From positions 124,001 through 188,000 of the forward strand of contig NZ_QKWN01000004.1 of NCBI RefSeq assembly GCF_007279655.1: a stretch of DNA of 64,000 bases, given 5' to 3'. This stretch comes from Robertkochia solimangrovi. Lineage in GTDB: Bacteria; Bacteroidota; Bacteroidia; Flavobacteriales; Flavobacteriaceae. The notes below the pieces were generated by a model that was not told the origin of the DNA, did not search any database, and was given only the letters and a program-made list of their open reading frames with translations. Positions within the stretch are counted from its first letter, which is position 1, and every line of letters begins with the position of its first letter. The position numbers and the translations under genes were made by a program. Positions 46,533 through 59,262 of this stretch are shown here, one piece after another.

Positions 46533-47660
46533 TTACCGGAATGCATTTAGATCCCATTCACTTGTCCACTCGATAACAGGTCTACCATCCTTTAATGCAA
46601 CAGGCAGCCAAATATACCGACCATCAACATGGTTTTTTGGTGTCCAACGATCCGCCATAAAGATAAACTTATCGGTTTGACCAACTACCGGCAGGATAAA
46701 TGTACTTTGAGAATTGAAGGTAAGCTCAGCATCAGGTCCAACGCACGGATTACCGAGTTCTTCCCACGGACCCCAAATCGAAGACGAACGAAAAGATCGG
46801 GCAGCATTAGGATCCCATCCTGTGCAACCGGAAGTGATAAGGTAATACATTCCATCTTGTTTAAAAATAGCAGGTGCTTCATTATGTCCTGCAGGAGCAA
46901 GGGTAATGTATTTCCCTGTAAAATCAAGATAATCATCTGTGAGCTCTGAAATATGAAGGGTCAGGTTCTCTTCTGCGGCATGAATATGATAGGCCTTCCC
47001 ATCAGAATCAACAAAAAGTGTCATATCTCTGGACATTTGTCCACCATTGAAATCACGTCTTACGAACAATCCTTCTTTTACCGCTTTATACCATTCAGGT
47101 GTCCACCACTCGAGAGTTTCGTTAGCGACATAGGGAGCTTTCCATGACTCGTCGAAATTCTCAGGCCATTTTCCTGCATTTGGTCTGAACGAATGAAGAT
47201 ATTTAAAAGGACCAATTGGTGTATCACTCACCGCTACTCCTGTTCTTGCAGCACTATATCCTTTATCTTTGAGTTCGAGGTGAAACCACATCACAAATTT
47301 TCCGGTTTTCTCATTATAGATAACCTTGGGTCTTTCGATCACACAACCTTTAGTGATCTCCGAATTCGGATCTTCACTTACCGCGAGAGCTACTCCTTCC
47401 TTTTTCCAGTTATACAGATCCTTCGAACTATAAACATTGGCTCCAACGTTGGCTTTACTTGACTTTCCTTTATGTTCACCATACCAATAATAGATTCCAT
47501 CTTTAAACAGGATTCCCCCACCATGGGCATTGATATGAACACCATCCGTATCAGGCCAGATCTCACCCGGTTTGAATGAATCCAGCTTTTCCTGGGCGTT
47601 TGCCATAAAAGGAACAGCCATCAGGAACGAAATAAACAGGTTAAAAATATTAGATCTCAT
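46533..47660 (-). CDS. Glycoside hydrolase family 43, exo-beta-1,3-galactanase type (subfamily 24/34-like)
   Basis: The 375-residue protein has a signal peptide (cleavage after ANA, residue 22). Where most GH43 enzymes have the base Asp, this one reads INAHGGGILFKDG, as in exo-beta-1,3-galactanases, which use Gln as a pseudo-base. Glu261 (HNEAPAIF) is the probable acid and Gln318 (FNSQSTFIL) the pseudo-base by alignment from memory. It would shorten the beta-1,3-galactan backbone of arabinogalactan. It stands 2 bases from the GH30 gene. Confidence 0.8.
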   Translation of the reverse strand: MRSNIFNLFISFLMAVPFMANAQEKLDSFKPGEIWPDTDGVHINAHGGGILFKDGIYYWYGEHKGKSSKANVGANVYSSKDLYNWKKEGVALAVSEDPNSEITKGCVIERPKVIYNEKTGKFVMWFHLELKDKGYSAARTGVAVSDTPIGPFKYLHSFRPNAGKWPENFDESWKAPYVANETLEWWTPEWYKAVKEGLFVRRDFNGGQMSRDMTLFVDSDGKAYHIHAAEENLTLHISELTDDYLDFTGKYITLAPAGHNEAPAIFKQDGMYYLITSGCTGWDPNAARSFRSSSIWGPWEELGNPCVGPDAELTFNSQSTFILPVVGQTDKFIFMADRWTPKNHVDGRYIWLPVALKDGRPVIEWTSEWDLNAFR

Positions 47661-47662
47661 AA

Positions 47663-49246
47663 TCAGTCTTTTTCAAAAACAAAAGTAGAAATGGAGCGTG
47701 GAGGTAACACAACCCCTTGAATAGCATTAACCTGCTCAGGTTGCAATGCCATATTGATATCAGGATCAGCAGTGGATAAATATTGCCTACCAAAATCGTA
47801 CCCAGACTCCTTTGTATTCAAGCTAAAATTCTTGGGCACATCGGTATAGTTGATTGCAACTACCACCATTTCTCCACTTTGCTCATCAACATATGCGGAG
47901 GTCATAAATTCCTGAGCAGACTTTTCCGGAGTCAATCCGGATTCCACCGAAATTCTCTTCATCCCTGGACGAATAAATCTGCTGTAATGCCCTAAAGCCC
48001 ATAAAGTCTTTACCGGAGTAAAATCACCATCAGTATGCGTCTCATTCGGATTCAGGGCTATCATATAATATCTTGTATCAAAATCGGCTGGTCCGGGTTC
48101 AAAAGCATTCCAAAATTGCCATGCTGCAGCATTGGCTTCCGTAAGATCGAAATGTATCAGTTTAGCCAGGAAAAGCGCACAATCAAATGCAGTTCTCTTT
48201 TCCTTTGTTCCCTCTCTGAAACCATCGGCTAACATAGAATATTCCGACTGCCAGAAAGTGATATGCTCCTCAGCAGCATGTTTAGCAACCTCCTGTCGAA
48301 TATCGATCATTCGCTCATCTGGTGCATCTGTAAAATAGCTATGGCCTACGATGAGATCTGGAACATGTTTCAATTTCCGAATATTAAATTCGCTTACTTC
48401 TCCAAAAAGAGTCTGTATTTGCTTATTAGCCTGACCTCCCCCTTTATACAGGTAATCCAATTGTGCTGCTTCTGTGGTGAGTATCTTTGTTTCAAGTCCT
48501 CTGGCGGTAAGCGTACTATCAAGCAGACTGTTGACACGATAGATATCGGAATTACTCCAGGGCGATCCTTCCTGTTTTGCCTTACCGGGTTCTCCATACC
48601 AATCCCATTGTGGCTCATTGATCGGACTGATATAGTCAAAAGGAAGTCCTTCCTCTTTAAAATGAACGAGAACCTCCCCAAGAAAATCAGCGAAATCATT
48701 AAAATGCTCCTCCTTTAGGTTGGTCTTATAATCCTTTTCTGTTCGGTAACCCAAACCATTTCTTGTAAATTGTACCGGTGCGGAATTCGAAAAGGCAATA
48801 AGATTTTCAACACCATAATCACTGGCTTTTTTCAACAGCCATTGATACCCCTGTTGTTTACTCCAGTCATAGGTACCATCGGGATTCTGGAAACACTCTA
48901 CTCGTTTTCTGAAATCACTGATACCGCTTGCATTTCCTTGTTCTGCGGTTCCAGCCCCAATATTAAAACGCCATGCAGACAGTCCGATTCCCAAAGGGTC
49001 TCCGGAAGCATCCATCTCTTTACTGAACAACAGTTCTGCGATCCTTTCTTTCTTCTCTTCAGGCCAGTATTTGCCTATCCCTTCTCCAAACCAGCATCCG
49101 GCGGCCCCAAAATTATCGATAGTTTGATAAGTGGTGTTCAAATCTACGACAAGGGCATCCGGGTTCGGGGTTACGGTTTCTTTACAACCTGTAAGGATCA
49201 AAACACCGGAAAATAATGCGGTTATAATTTTGCTTTTGGTCTTCAT
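47663..49246 (-). CDS. Glycoside hydrolase family 30 lipoprotein, probable endo-beta-1,6-galactanase
   Basis: I place the start at 49246, which gives a lipobox (LILTGC, Cys21); an upstream frame reaches 49273. The barrel carries the acid/base Glu211 in SPINEPQWDW and the nucleophile Glu335 in WQSEYSM, followed by the beta-sandwich domain. IDNFGAAGCWFG and RFNIGAGTAEQG resemble the beta-1,6-galactanase branch of GH30. It would cut the side chains of type II arabinogalactan at the cell surface. Confidence 0.83.
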   Translation of the reverse strand: MKTKSKIITALFSGVLILTGCKETVTPNPDALVVDLNTTYQTIDNFGAAGCWFGEGIGKYWPEEKKERIAELLFSKEMDASGDPLGIGLSAWRFNIGAGTAEQGNASGISDFRKRVECFQNPDGTYDWSKQQGYQWLLKKASDYGVENLIAFSNSAPVQFTRNGLGYRTEKDYKTNLKEEHFNDFADFLGEVLVHFKEEGLPFDYISPINEPQWDWYGEPGKAKQEGSPWSNSDIYRVNSLLDSTLTARGLETKILTTEAAQLDYLYKGGGQANKQIQTLFGEVSEFNIRKLKHVPDLIVGHSYFTDAPDERMIDIRQEVAKHAAEEHITFWQSEYSMLADGFREGTKEKRTAFDCALFLAKLIHFDLTEANAAAWQFWNAFEPGPADFDTRYYMIALNPNETHTDGDFTPVKTLWALGHYSRFIRPGMKRISVESGLTPEKSAQEFMTSAYVDEQSGEMVVVAINYTDVPKNFSLNTKESGYDFGRQYLSTADPDINMALQPEQVNAIQGVVLPPRSISTFVFEKD

Positions 49247-49298
49247 TACTAATATTACACAGATTTTGACCAACGTAATTCCGATTGGCCTATATTAA

Positions 49299-49337
49299 AA
49301 TATCCTGAGCTCTCCTCAATGGAAAGCCCAGGATATT
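49299..49337 (-). terminator. Strong hairpin between the GH2 and GH30 genes
   Basis: On the minus strand a 17-bp stem forms: AATATCCTGGGCTTTCC pairs with GGAGAGCTCAGGATATT around a 5-base loop, with two G-U pairs. The 3' flank (TTAATATA) is only moderately T-rich, so it may be a leaky terminator or a processing and stability element. Confidence 0.6.
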
Positions 49338-49377
49338 CATTTATAATTTTAAAGTATTGCTTATACACAGGTGTCGT

Positions 49378-52560
<3,183 letters not shown>

Positions 52561-52587
52561 TTAATTCTTTCTTTTTCATGAATATCA

Positions 52588-52618
52588 ATTGGGGTCCGTG
52601 ATCTTGGAGGACCCCAAT
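52588..52618 (-). terminator. Strong hairpin between susD and the GH2 gene
   Basis: The perfect 10-bp stem ATTGGGGTCC/GGACCCCAAT has an 11-base loop. It is about 120 bases after the susD stop. There is no T-run, so partial termination or mRNA processing between susCD and the enzyme genes is more likely than full termination. The remaining 52504-52738 shows nothing else. Confidence 0.6.
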
Positions 52619-52738
52619 AGGATATTCAATTTTTTCGGGTATGGCAGTAACTATTCTAAACTAACTTAATTAATCTAAAACTACTTAACAACACACTTTT
52701 GAAACCGCCATACCCTAACAAACTAGCTAACTAAAAAC

Positions 52739-54721
52739 TTAAAATGTTGCGCCTTCATTGGCGGTTGTTGGCCACCCGGGATTTTGATAGATCGGTGAAC
52801 CTTCAACGTCATTATTTTCTGTGGTAATGAGGAAGTGCTGAATAGCGATCGGAGACAGGTAATGTGCCATCATCCATCGGTAACCATCATACACTAATTC
52901 ATTTCCGGTTTTTTCATAAGGTCTCAAGTAATCGCTTCTGCTTGGTGCAGAAACATTAGAAGAGCTGGTACCATAGGTCAACTGACCATCCGCATACCAA
53001 TCCTGCATAGGACCCCAAAGTTTGAATCCTTCGATATGGTAAGGAGTCTGAACCAATTGATCCATAGCTCTCCAACGCTTAAGGTCCATCATACGAAGTC
53101 CCTCTGCCATCAACTCATCACGACGCTCTCTTCTGATATTATAAAGTGTAGGTTCGATCAGTTGTCCGGCTGAATATGCGCCCCAGTCTCCTTTGGCTTC
53201 TTCCTGCATATCCGTTGCAGCGATAGTTGCCTGGAAATCGTTATTTACTTGGGCACGATCACGAATCTCTCTCCAATACTGGGTAGCAGATCCATCTAAT
53301 GCTCCATTTCTTTCATAACAAGCTTCCATATAGTTCAGGTATGCTTCAGTAGCTCGGAATACGATCGCTCCTGTTGACCCTTGTCCGTTTCCGGTTTGAG
53401 CCTGATCATAGTTCAATCCTTTACGGATGGTATATCCGGTAGAATACCCTTGCTCTACAGAAGAGTTAGTAATGTCCGGAACCGGTTCGATTGGTGTACC
53501 GTGATCTCCTTCACTTGATTCATAGATGATATTTACCTGACCCGGTTGTTTAAGGAACAACCAAAGTCTTCCGTCACGATTCTCACGTACATCAGCGATA
53601 TAATCATCACCAGCATAACCAGATCCTGCTGCATAGATCGGCAATCCGTTAGCCATAAGGAAGGAATCAACCATTCCTTTGGTAAGCCCAACTCCGTTAT
53701 TACCCAGCTGTGCATAAACCGGCACGTTGTGTGTGATACCTAAACCACGATCATAATCTCTCCACAACAACACCTCATCATAACCTGACATATTGGTATC
53801 GCTGAACATATTGAAATATGGGTTTGTACCATCAGCATCACTTTGTTGAAGAACACCATTATTAGTCGTTAAGGAATATTGATCCGCTACTTGTTTAGCA
53901 GCATCCATTGACTCTCCTAACAACCAATCGATCTCTGCATCGATACTTCCCGCCTGGAAAGTATACCCCTGATTATAATCCTTTTCTGCTCCTGGCCATC
54001 CCGGACCGTTTGGAACGAAAGCCGTATTACTAAAATATTTCAACCAGGTACCTTCATAAAGTGCTACTCGGGATTTCAACAATTGAGCACATGCCTTGTT
54101 CAGACGATTCTTCCCACCGTCAGGAGACGAAGCCATCATAAGCTCGATGGCTTTATCAAGGTCTGAAATAATAAATCTCGCAACTTCAGATCTTGGATCT
54201 CTTGTACTTGCTGCAGTTAAAGTTTCCTTATCATCCGGCAAAGTGGTTTCTACGATAGGCGTATCTCCAATACTTCTCAATTTATTGAAATATTCAAATG
54301 CACGGAAGAAATACATTTCTCCGATATAATGCTCGATACCAGACTCACTACCGGTAATCTCGTTATTCTCATAACGTGGAACAACCGTTTCAAGGAAATA
54401 GTTGATTCGATAAATGTTATCAAAATTCCAGTCACCGCCTGTTTGAGGTACTCTGTATTGCCCGGGAACATACATATTGTTATAGGACATACTCGCCTGG
54501 TTATCGGTATTCGTATCGATACCGAAAGTACCAAAACTCCAGTTACCATGGGTAGGCAATAAACCATACATTTCAATGGAATAGGCGGCGAGCTGAGATT
54601 CTTCCTTCAGATAATCTTCAGGAATGATCGCAGATTCCGGTGGTCTCTCTAAAAAGTCTTTACTACAACTTGTAAAAAGTGTTATCGTAACAACTGCTAA
54701 TATTCTTATATAATTTTTCAT
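52739..54721 (-). CDS. SusD/RagB family glycan-binding lipoprotein
   Basis: The 660-residue protein has a lipoprotein signal with Cys19 (LFTSCSKDFLERPPESA), and helical SusD-like repeats such as GEMYFFRAFEYFNKLRSIGD and RRERRDELMAEGLRMMDLKRW. It sits on the cell surface, captures oligosaccharide and closes over the SusC pore. susC begins 13 bases upstream on the same transcript. Confidence 0.95.
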   Translation of the reverse strand: MKNYIRILAVVTITLFTSCSKDFLERPPESAIIPEDYLKEESQLAAYSIEMYGLLPTHGNWSFGTFGIDTNTDNQASMSYNNMYVPGQYRVPQTGGDWNFDNIYRINYFLETVVPRYENNEITGSESGIEHYIGEMYFFRAFEYFNKLRSIGDTPIVETTLPDDKETLTAASTRDPRSEVARFIISDLDKAIELMMASSPDGGKNRLNKACAQLLKSRVALYEGTWLKYFSNTAFVPNGPGWPGAEKDYNQGYTFQAGSIDAEIDWLLGESMDAAKQVADQYSLTTNNGVLQQSDADGTNPYFNMFSDTNMSGYDEVLLWRDYDRGLGITHNVPVYAQLGNNGVGLTKGMVDSFLMANGLPIYAAGSGYAGDDYIADVRENRDGRLWLFLKQPGQVNIIYESSEGDHGTPIEPVPDITNSSVEQGYSTGYTIRKGLNYDQAQTGNGQGSTGAIVFRATEAYLNYMEACYERNGALDGSATQYWREIRDRAQVNNDFQATIAATDMQEEAKGDWGAYSAGQLIEPTLYNIRRERRDELMAEGLRMMDLKRWRAMDQLVQTPYHIEGFKLWGPMQDWYADGQLTYGTSSSNVSAPSRSDYLRPYEKTGNELVYDGYRWMMAHYLSPIAIQHFLITTENNDVEGSPIYQNPGWPTTANEGATF

Positions 54722-54734
54722 CGTGATCTAGCTT

Positions 54735-57700
54735 TTAGAAGTTAAGGTTTAATCCCAGTGAAATGGTTCTGGAAATAGGATATTCATTCCCTCCATAACC
54801 TTCATCGATCATTTCCGGATCAAAGATATCTGATAGCTTAGTCCAGGTAGCCATGTTCTCCCCTGACAGGTAAACTCTCATACTACTCATCATTAATTTC
54901 TCTGCGATATCTGCAGGAATAGTATATCCTAACTGCACGTTTTTCAATCTTACATAGGATGCATCCTGAAGGTATGCAGTTTGCGTCTGATGGTTCTTAC
55001 CATTGAAAACTGGTCTCGGATAGTAAGAATCAAGGTTTTGTCCTAGTGGGTGATCAGCATCGGCACGGAAATAATCCTCATGCTCAGTGAAACCAGTTGA
55101 CCACCAGATACCCCAATCATAGGCACCCCAGAAATAATAACTTCCCTGCCAGTAATCACGTTTCAATACACCCTGAACGAATGCACGGAAATCAAATCCT
55201 TTATAATCTGCGCTAAGCGTAATCCCTATCGGGAACCTTGGCGTATCATTACCGATCAATTTACGGTCACCCGGATCTTCAGACGTCCATGATCCTGAAT
55301 CGATCTTTCCGTCACCGTTCAGATCACGATACATAATATCACCGGCAGCCCATTGCCCGCCTAATGCATCCTGACCTCCGTTTGGAAGTGAAGCAAGGTG
55401 ATTATTCATCTCGTCATCAGACTTGGCTATCCCTACGGTTTCATACCCCCAGATCTCACCCATCATCTGACCCTGACGATATCTGTCGAAAGTGTTGGTT
55501 GGGTTCGGATATTTGGTAATCTTGGTCTGTGAATCAGAAAGAATGAATTGAATTCCATATCCGAATCCACTTTCAAGACGATCCTGCCAGTTTAAACTTA
55601 ATTCGAATCCGTAGGTCTTTAAATCGGTATTGTTGGTTGCAGGCACTCCAACTCCAAGAATAACCGGAAGTTCTGGTGCAGGTCCAACCATATCAAGAGT
55701 TTTACGTACGAAGTAATCAAAAGACAAGGTGAAACGATTATCAAAAGCACTTGCATCCAATCCTACGTTCCAGCTCTGAATTCTTTCCCAACCCAGCGAC
55801 TGGCTCACCAGTCCTGGTGCATTTGCGGTATTTGGTCTGGTTCCGTTCACCAACCAGCTTCCACTTGCAGTACCAACAGGCATTGTCACATAGGTAGGAT
55901 ACCAGTAATCTGTATTCTGGTTACCTAATTCACCCCAGGAACCACGTAGCTTCAGGTTATTAACGGTTTCTGAAAGTCCTCCCCAGAAATCCTCTTTAGC
56001 GATATTCCATCCGGCAGAAATCGAAGGGAATCCTTTCCATCGCTTATCGCTACGGAATCTTGAAGACCCATCATAACGATAGTTGAATTCAAGCATATAA
56101 CGATCCTTGTAGTTATAGTTCAATCTACCGAAGATACCTTCTGTCGCCCAGTTATTATAGGCACCATTGACACCCGGAGTAACCAGATTTCCGTTATAAT
56201 CAGTTCCTGAAGTAAGATCGAGTACCGGTGAACTTGGAATGATCACACCGTTTCTTGAAGCACCTACCGTTCTGTTCTTGGTAAGCTCTGATTGCATCCC
56301 TACCATAAAATCGAACTGATGGTCTTCAGCGATATCAAGATGATATTTCGAATAGATATTGGTATTCAGATAATTCTCTCTGTAAGCATCTTCATGCACC
56401 TGAGAATACGTATTGTATACATATGGATTACCGTCTACATCATGGTTATACGTTTGAAGTACATCCCAATGACGGAAACTGTTCTCCGTACGGTAATTGA
56501 ATTCTCCAAAGATTTCCCAGTTCGTAGTTGGTCTTACAACTACTTGTAATTGTTGGTACAACCAATCCTTTTGAGAGGTATCTCTACCCCCATCGCTCAA
56601 CCCTAAAGCAGGTGAAGGCGATGAATACAGGTATCCGTTCGGATCATATAAAGGAAGAACCGGCCAACCTTGTCGCGCAAGATCTTGAAACAAACCATCA
56701 GTTAAACTGGAAGGTCTTCCGTAATCTTCGCGAATGAATCTTGCAGAATAGTTTACAGAGAAAACGTCAGAAATCTTTGCGTTGATCTTTGCACTGGTCG
56801 TATATCTCTGGAACTCATCAGTATTGAATTCCATCAAACCATTTTGATCCAGATAGTTTCCTGAAATATAATAAGTGATATTCTCTCCACCACCTTTTAC
56901 ACTAATGTTATGTTCCTGTGAAAAAGACTGGTTCTTATAAAGTACATCATACCAGTCATTATTGGCATTACCATATCCGTATCCATCTGCCCAACGCGTT
57001 GGATTATTAGGGTTTACTGGAATCTCATCGGTGATAATTCCTGCCTGATAATCCTGAATTCTCTGAAGTCTGTCTGCATCAAAGAAAGGGCTATATCCCG
57101 TGTTTACGTTCGCATCATTAAAGAACGTTGCGAAAGTGTAAGAATCCATCATCTCCGGCATGTTGATCGGAGTTGAAGTTCGGGTACTCACCGAGTAACT
57201 AACCTGAGGTTTTCCGGATCTACCTTTTTTAGTGGTCACCAATACCACCCCGAAAGGTGCACGTGAACCATAGATCGAAGAAGCCGCAGCATCTTTAAGC
57301 ACCGATACATTTTCAATATCATTTGGGTTAATCGAATTCAGATCACCTTCCATCCCATCGATAAGGATAAGTGGGCTACCAGTTGATCCGTTACCGATCG
57401 TAGCAATACCACGAATATTGATACTAGGTGAGCTTTCAAGACTACCACCGGTAGAGGTAATATTAAGACCCCCGACAGTACCCTGAAGCATTTGTGTAGC
57501 GTTCTGCACCGGTCTGTTCTCAAAAGTTTCAGCCGTAACCGATCCAACAGCACCGGTTAGATTTACTTTCTTCTGAGTACCGTAACCTACTACGACTACT
57601 TCGTCAAGCGCCTCAACGTCTTCTTCCATAGTAACATTAATAGTAGATTGACCATTTACAGTCATCTCTACCGCTTTAAAACCTACATAGGTAAAAACAA

Positions 57701-57977
57701 GTACCGCGTCAGGATTTTTTAGGGTGATCTCATAATTACCATCGAAATCGGTAGCTACACCATTAGAAGTACCTTTCTCCATGATAGCTACTCCAGGAAT
57801 TGGCATGCCGTCAGAACCACTGACAACCTGCCCACGAACCACCTGGTCCTGTGCGATTAATTCATCCCCGTTTACTTTGAACAGGGTATTTGCCCGCATA
57901 TCTGCCGGTACAAATGCCAACAGCACCAGCACCGCCGGTAACATACGGATCAGATTTTTCAAATTTTGATTGTTCAT
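54735..57977 (-). CDS. SusC/RagA family TonB-dependent receptor
   Basis: The 1080-residue protein has a signal peptide, a CarboxypepD-reg-like domain (about 45-130; RGQVVSGSDGMPIPGV), the TonB-box region and plug (EVVVVGYGTQKKVNLTGAVG, about 130 on) and a C-terminal 22-stranded barrel ending ISLGLNLNF. No STN domain is present. It imports the oligosaccharides bound by SusD using TonB energy. Transcription starts between 57978 and 58112, where TGTTTG is repeated. Confidence 0.97.
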   Translation of the reverse strand: MNNQNLKNLIRMLPAVLVLLAFVPADMRANTLFKVNGDELIAQDQVVRGQVVSGSDGMPIPGVAIMEKGTSNGVATDFDGNYEITLKNPDAVLVFTYVGFKAVEMTVNGQSTINVTMEEDVEALDEVVVVGYGTQKKVNLTGAVGSVTAETFENRPVQNATQMLQGTVGGLNITSTGGSLESSPSINIRGIATIGNGSTGSPLILIDGMEGDLNSINPNDIENVSVLKDAAASSIYGSRAPFGVVLVTTKKGRSGKPQVSYSVSTRTSTPINMPEMMDSYTFATFFNDANVNTGYSPFFDADRLQRIQDYQAGIITDEIPVNPNNPTRWADGYGYGNANNDWYDVLYKNQSFSQEHNISVKGGGENITYYISGNYLDQNGLMEFNTDEFQRYTTSAKINAKISDVFSVNYSARFIREDYGRPSSLTDGLFQDLARQGWPVLPLYDPNGYLYSSPSPALGLSDGGRDTSQKDWLYQQLQVVVRPTTNWEIFGEFNYRTENSFRHWDVLQTYNHDVDGNPYVYNTYSQVHEDAYRENYLNTNIYSKYHLDIAEDHQFDFMVGMQSELTKNRTVGASRNGVIIPSSPVLDLTSGTDYNGNLVTPGVNGAYNNWATEGIFGRLNYNYKDRYMLEFNYRYDGSSRFRSDKRWKGFPSISAGWNIAKEDFWGGLSETVNNLKLRGSWGELGNQNTDYWYPTYVTMPVGTASGSWLVNGTRPNTANAPGLVSQSLGWERIQSWNVGLDASAFDNRFTLSFDYFVRKTLDMVGPAPELPVILGVGVPATNNTDLKTYGFELSLNWQDRLESGFGYGIQFILSDSQTKITKYPNPTNTFDRYRQGQMMGEIWGYETVGIAKSDDEMNNHLASLPNGGQDALGGQWAAGDIMYRDLNGDGKIDSGSWTSEDPGDRKLIGNDTPRFPIGITLSADYKGFDFRAFVQGVLKRDYWQGSYYFWGAYDWGIWWSTGFTEHEDYFRADADHPLGQNLDSYYPRPVFNGKNHQTQTAYLQDASYVRLKNVQLGYTIPADIAEKLMMSSMRVYLSGENMATWTKLSDIFDPEMIDEGYGGNEYPISRTISLGLNLNF

Positions 57978-58025
57978 AGTGTTAGTTGTTTAAATTTATC
58001 ATGCCGCCAAAACAATAAGCGGACA

Positions 58026-58086
58026 TGTTTGTAAATTGTCTTTATTTAAAGTGTTTGCCAGATAAAATGTTTGTAGTTTATGTTTG
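58026..58086. promoter_or_regulatory. Four TGTTTG hexamers upstream of susC
   Basis: TGTTTG occurs at 58026, 58052, 58068 and 58081, so the step is 26, 16 and 13 bases. All are on the plus strand, i.e. CAAACA toward susC. This could be the operator of the adjacent HTCS regulator, or a chance result of AT-rich DNA. Confidence 0.35.
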
Positions 58087-58112
58087 CATATATAATTGAA
58101 GTTTAAAAGGAT

Positions 58113-58970
58113 TTATTGATTTCTGTATCGTATAAGTTCTACATTACGGCTCTGATAAGTGACCGGAGAAGAAGGACCCGGACTACCCGAAGACCCTTCC
58201 ATTTGCAGATTTATAATGACCCACATAGGTTTATCTGTAAAGTTGGCCTTATGGCTGGCGGTTCTTTCACCATCAGTATAATAGGTGATCATAATATCCT
58301 GATCATCGATCATTTCAAGCACAGCACTGTATTTATGCCATTTCAAAGGTGCATCAGGAACAGCCGTTTTTTCGGTAAATACATCCTTCGGGGTAATAAA
58401 TGTATTCTGCCAATTCAATGAATCGCCTTTAAATTCCAGAATATCACTCTCCGGAGGCCAGCCATTTACCGCCGTGATCCAAAATGCCGGCCAGGTACCT
58501 TTATCTACAGGAGCCTTGAACTCTCCACTTAACTCATATTTAGGATATCCCCTGTTCACCTGAATCACCTGCTTTGCATGCAGGGACGCAGCATGGTATT
58601 TAATCTTCAAATATGGAGGATGACTGCTCTTGCCTGCATCGCCCATTAGTGGCGTTGCAGTTATTGTCAATACACCATTGTCAAGGGATATCTGATCATG
58701 ATTTTGTGTAGAAGTGGTCATGCGTGCTGAACCATTATGATCACTCCCCCATGGATAATTATAATTCCATTCTTTCTCAAGAGCCTCAAAATTATCAAAC
58801 GATGATTTTGTGATAAGCACCTCAAAATTCTGATCCTTACCAGCATTATTTATACCCTTATTATCAGTACTCACATCACCCAAATCACCCGGATTGGCAC
58901 CATTTTTCTCTGACCCTGTATCACAGGACGTAAAGGTTAGCAGAAATATTATAAATAGTCTAATTGGCAT
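58113..58970 (-). CDS. Glycoside hydrolase family 16 lipoprotein
   Basis: The 285-residue protein has a lipoprotein signal with Cys16 (LLTFTSCDTGS) and a spacer rich in Asn and Gly. The GH16 jelly-roll carries the catalytic ESDILE motif: Glu174 nucleophile, Asp176, Glu179 acid/base. GH16 cuts beta-1,3 or mixed-linked glucans, agarose, carrageenan or beta-1,3-galactan. The locus context favours galactan, but this is inferred. It lies upstream of susC, next to the divergent regulator gene. Confidence 0.87.
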   Translation of the reverse strand: MPIRLFIIFLLTFTSCDTGSEKNGANPGDLGDVSTDNKGINNAGKDQNFEVLITKSSFDNFEALEKEWNYNYPWGSDHNGSARMTTSTQNHDQISLDNGVLTITATPLMGDAGKSSHPPYLKIKYHAASLHAKQVIQVNRGYPKYELSGEFKAPVDKGTWPAFWITAVNGWPPESDILEFKGDSLNWQNTFITPKDVFTEKTAVPDAPLKWHKYSAVLEMIDDQDIMITYYTDGERTASHKANFTDKPMWVIINLQMEGSSGSPGPSSPVTYQSRNVELIRYRNQ

Positions 58971-59193
58971 TCGTAACGTTTATCGCTTAACTTTGTGCTT
59001 AGCAATTTTTTAAGGATATAATTCGATATTCGGAAAAATTAACTTTTACTATATCGTTATCGTAATCCGGTTAAAAATTACCGTTCACATTTAAACTGTT
59101 ACAATTTTCTTAAAAATCATAAAGAGATATAGGTTACAAATCGACAAAATAAAGGGTATAAATTGTTCAAAACCCATATTCAAGGGTGGTAAA

Positions 59194-59224
59194 TTGATAA
59201 TATTGCAATTTTTGACTTTATTTG
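59194..59224 (+). promoter_or_regulatory. Possible promoter of the HTCS gene
   Basis: TTG at 59194-59196 and TTTATTTG at 59217-59224 are 20 bases apart. The -7 box has one mismatch with TAnnTTTG. No other ORF or motif was seen in 58971-59262. Confidence 0.4.
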
Positions 59225-59262
59225 ATAAGGATCCTCAATTCTCAGACAATTAGAAACTTACT

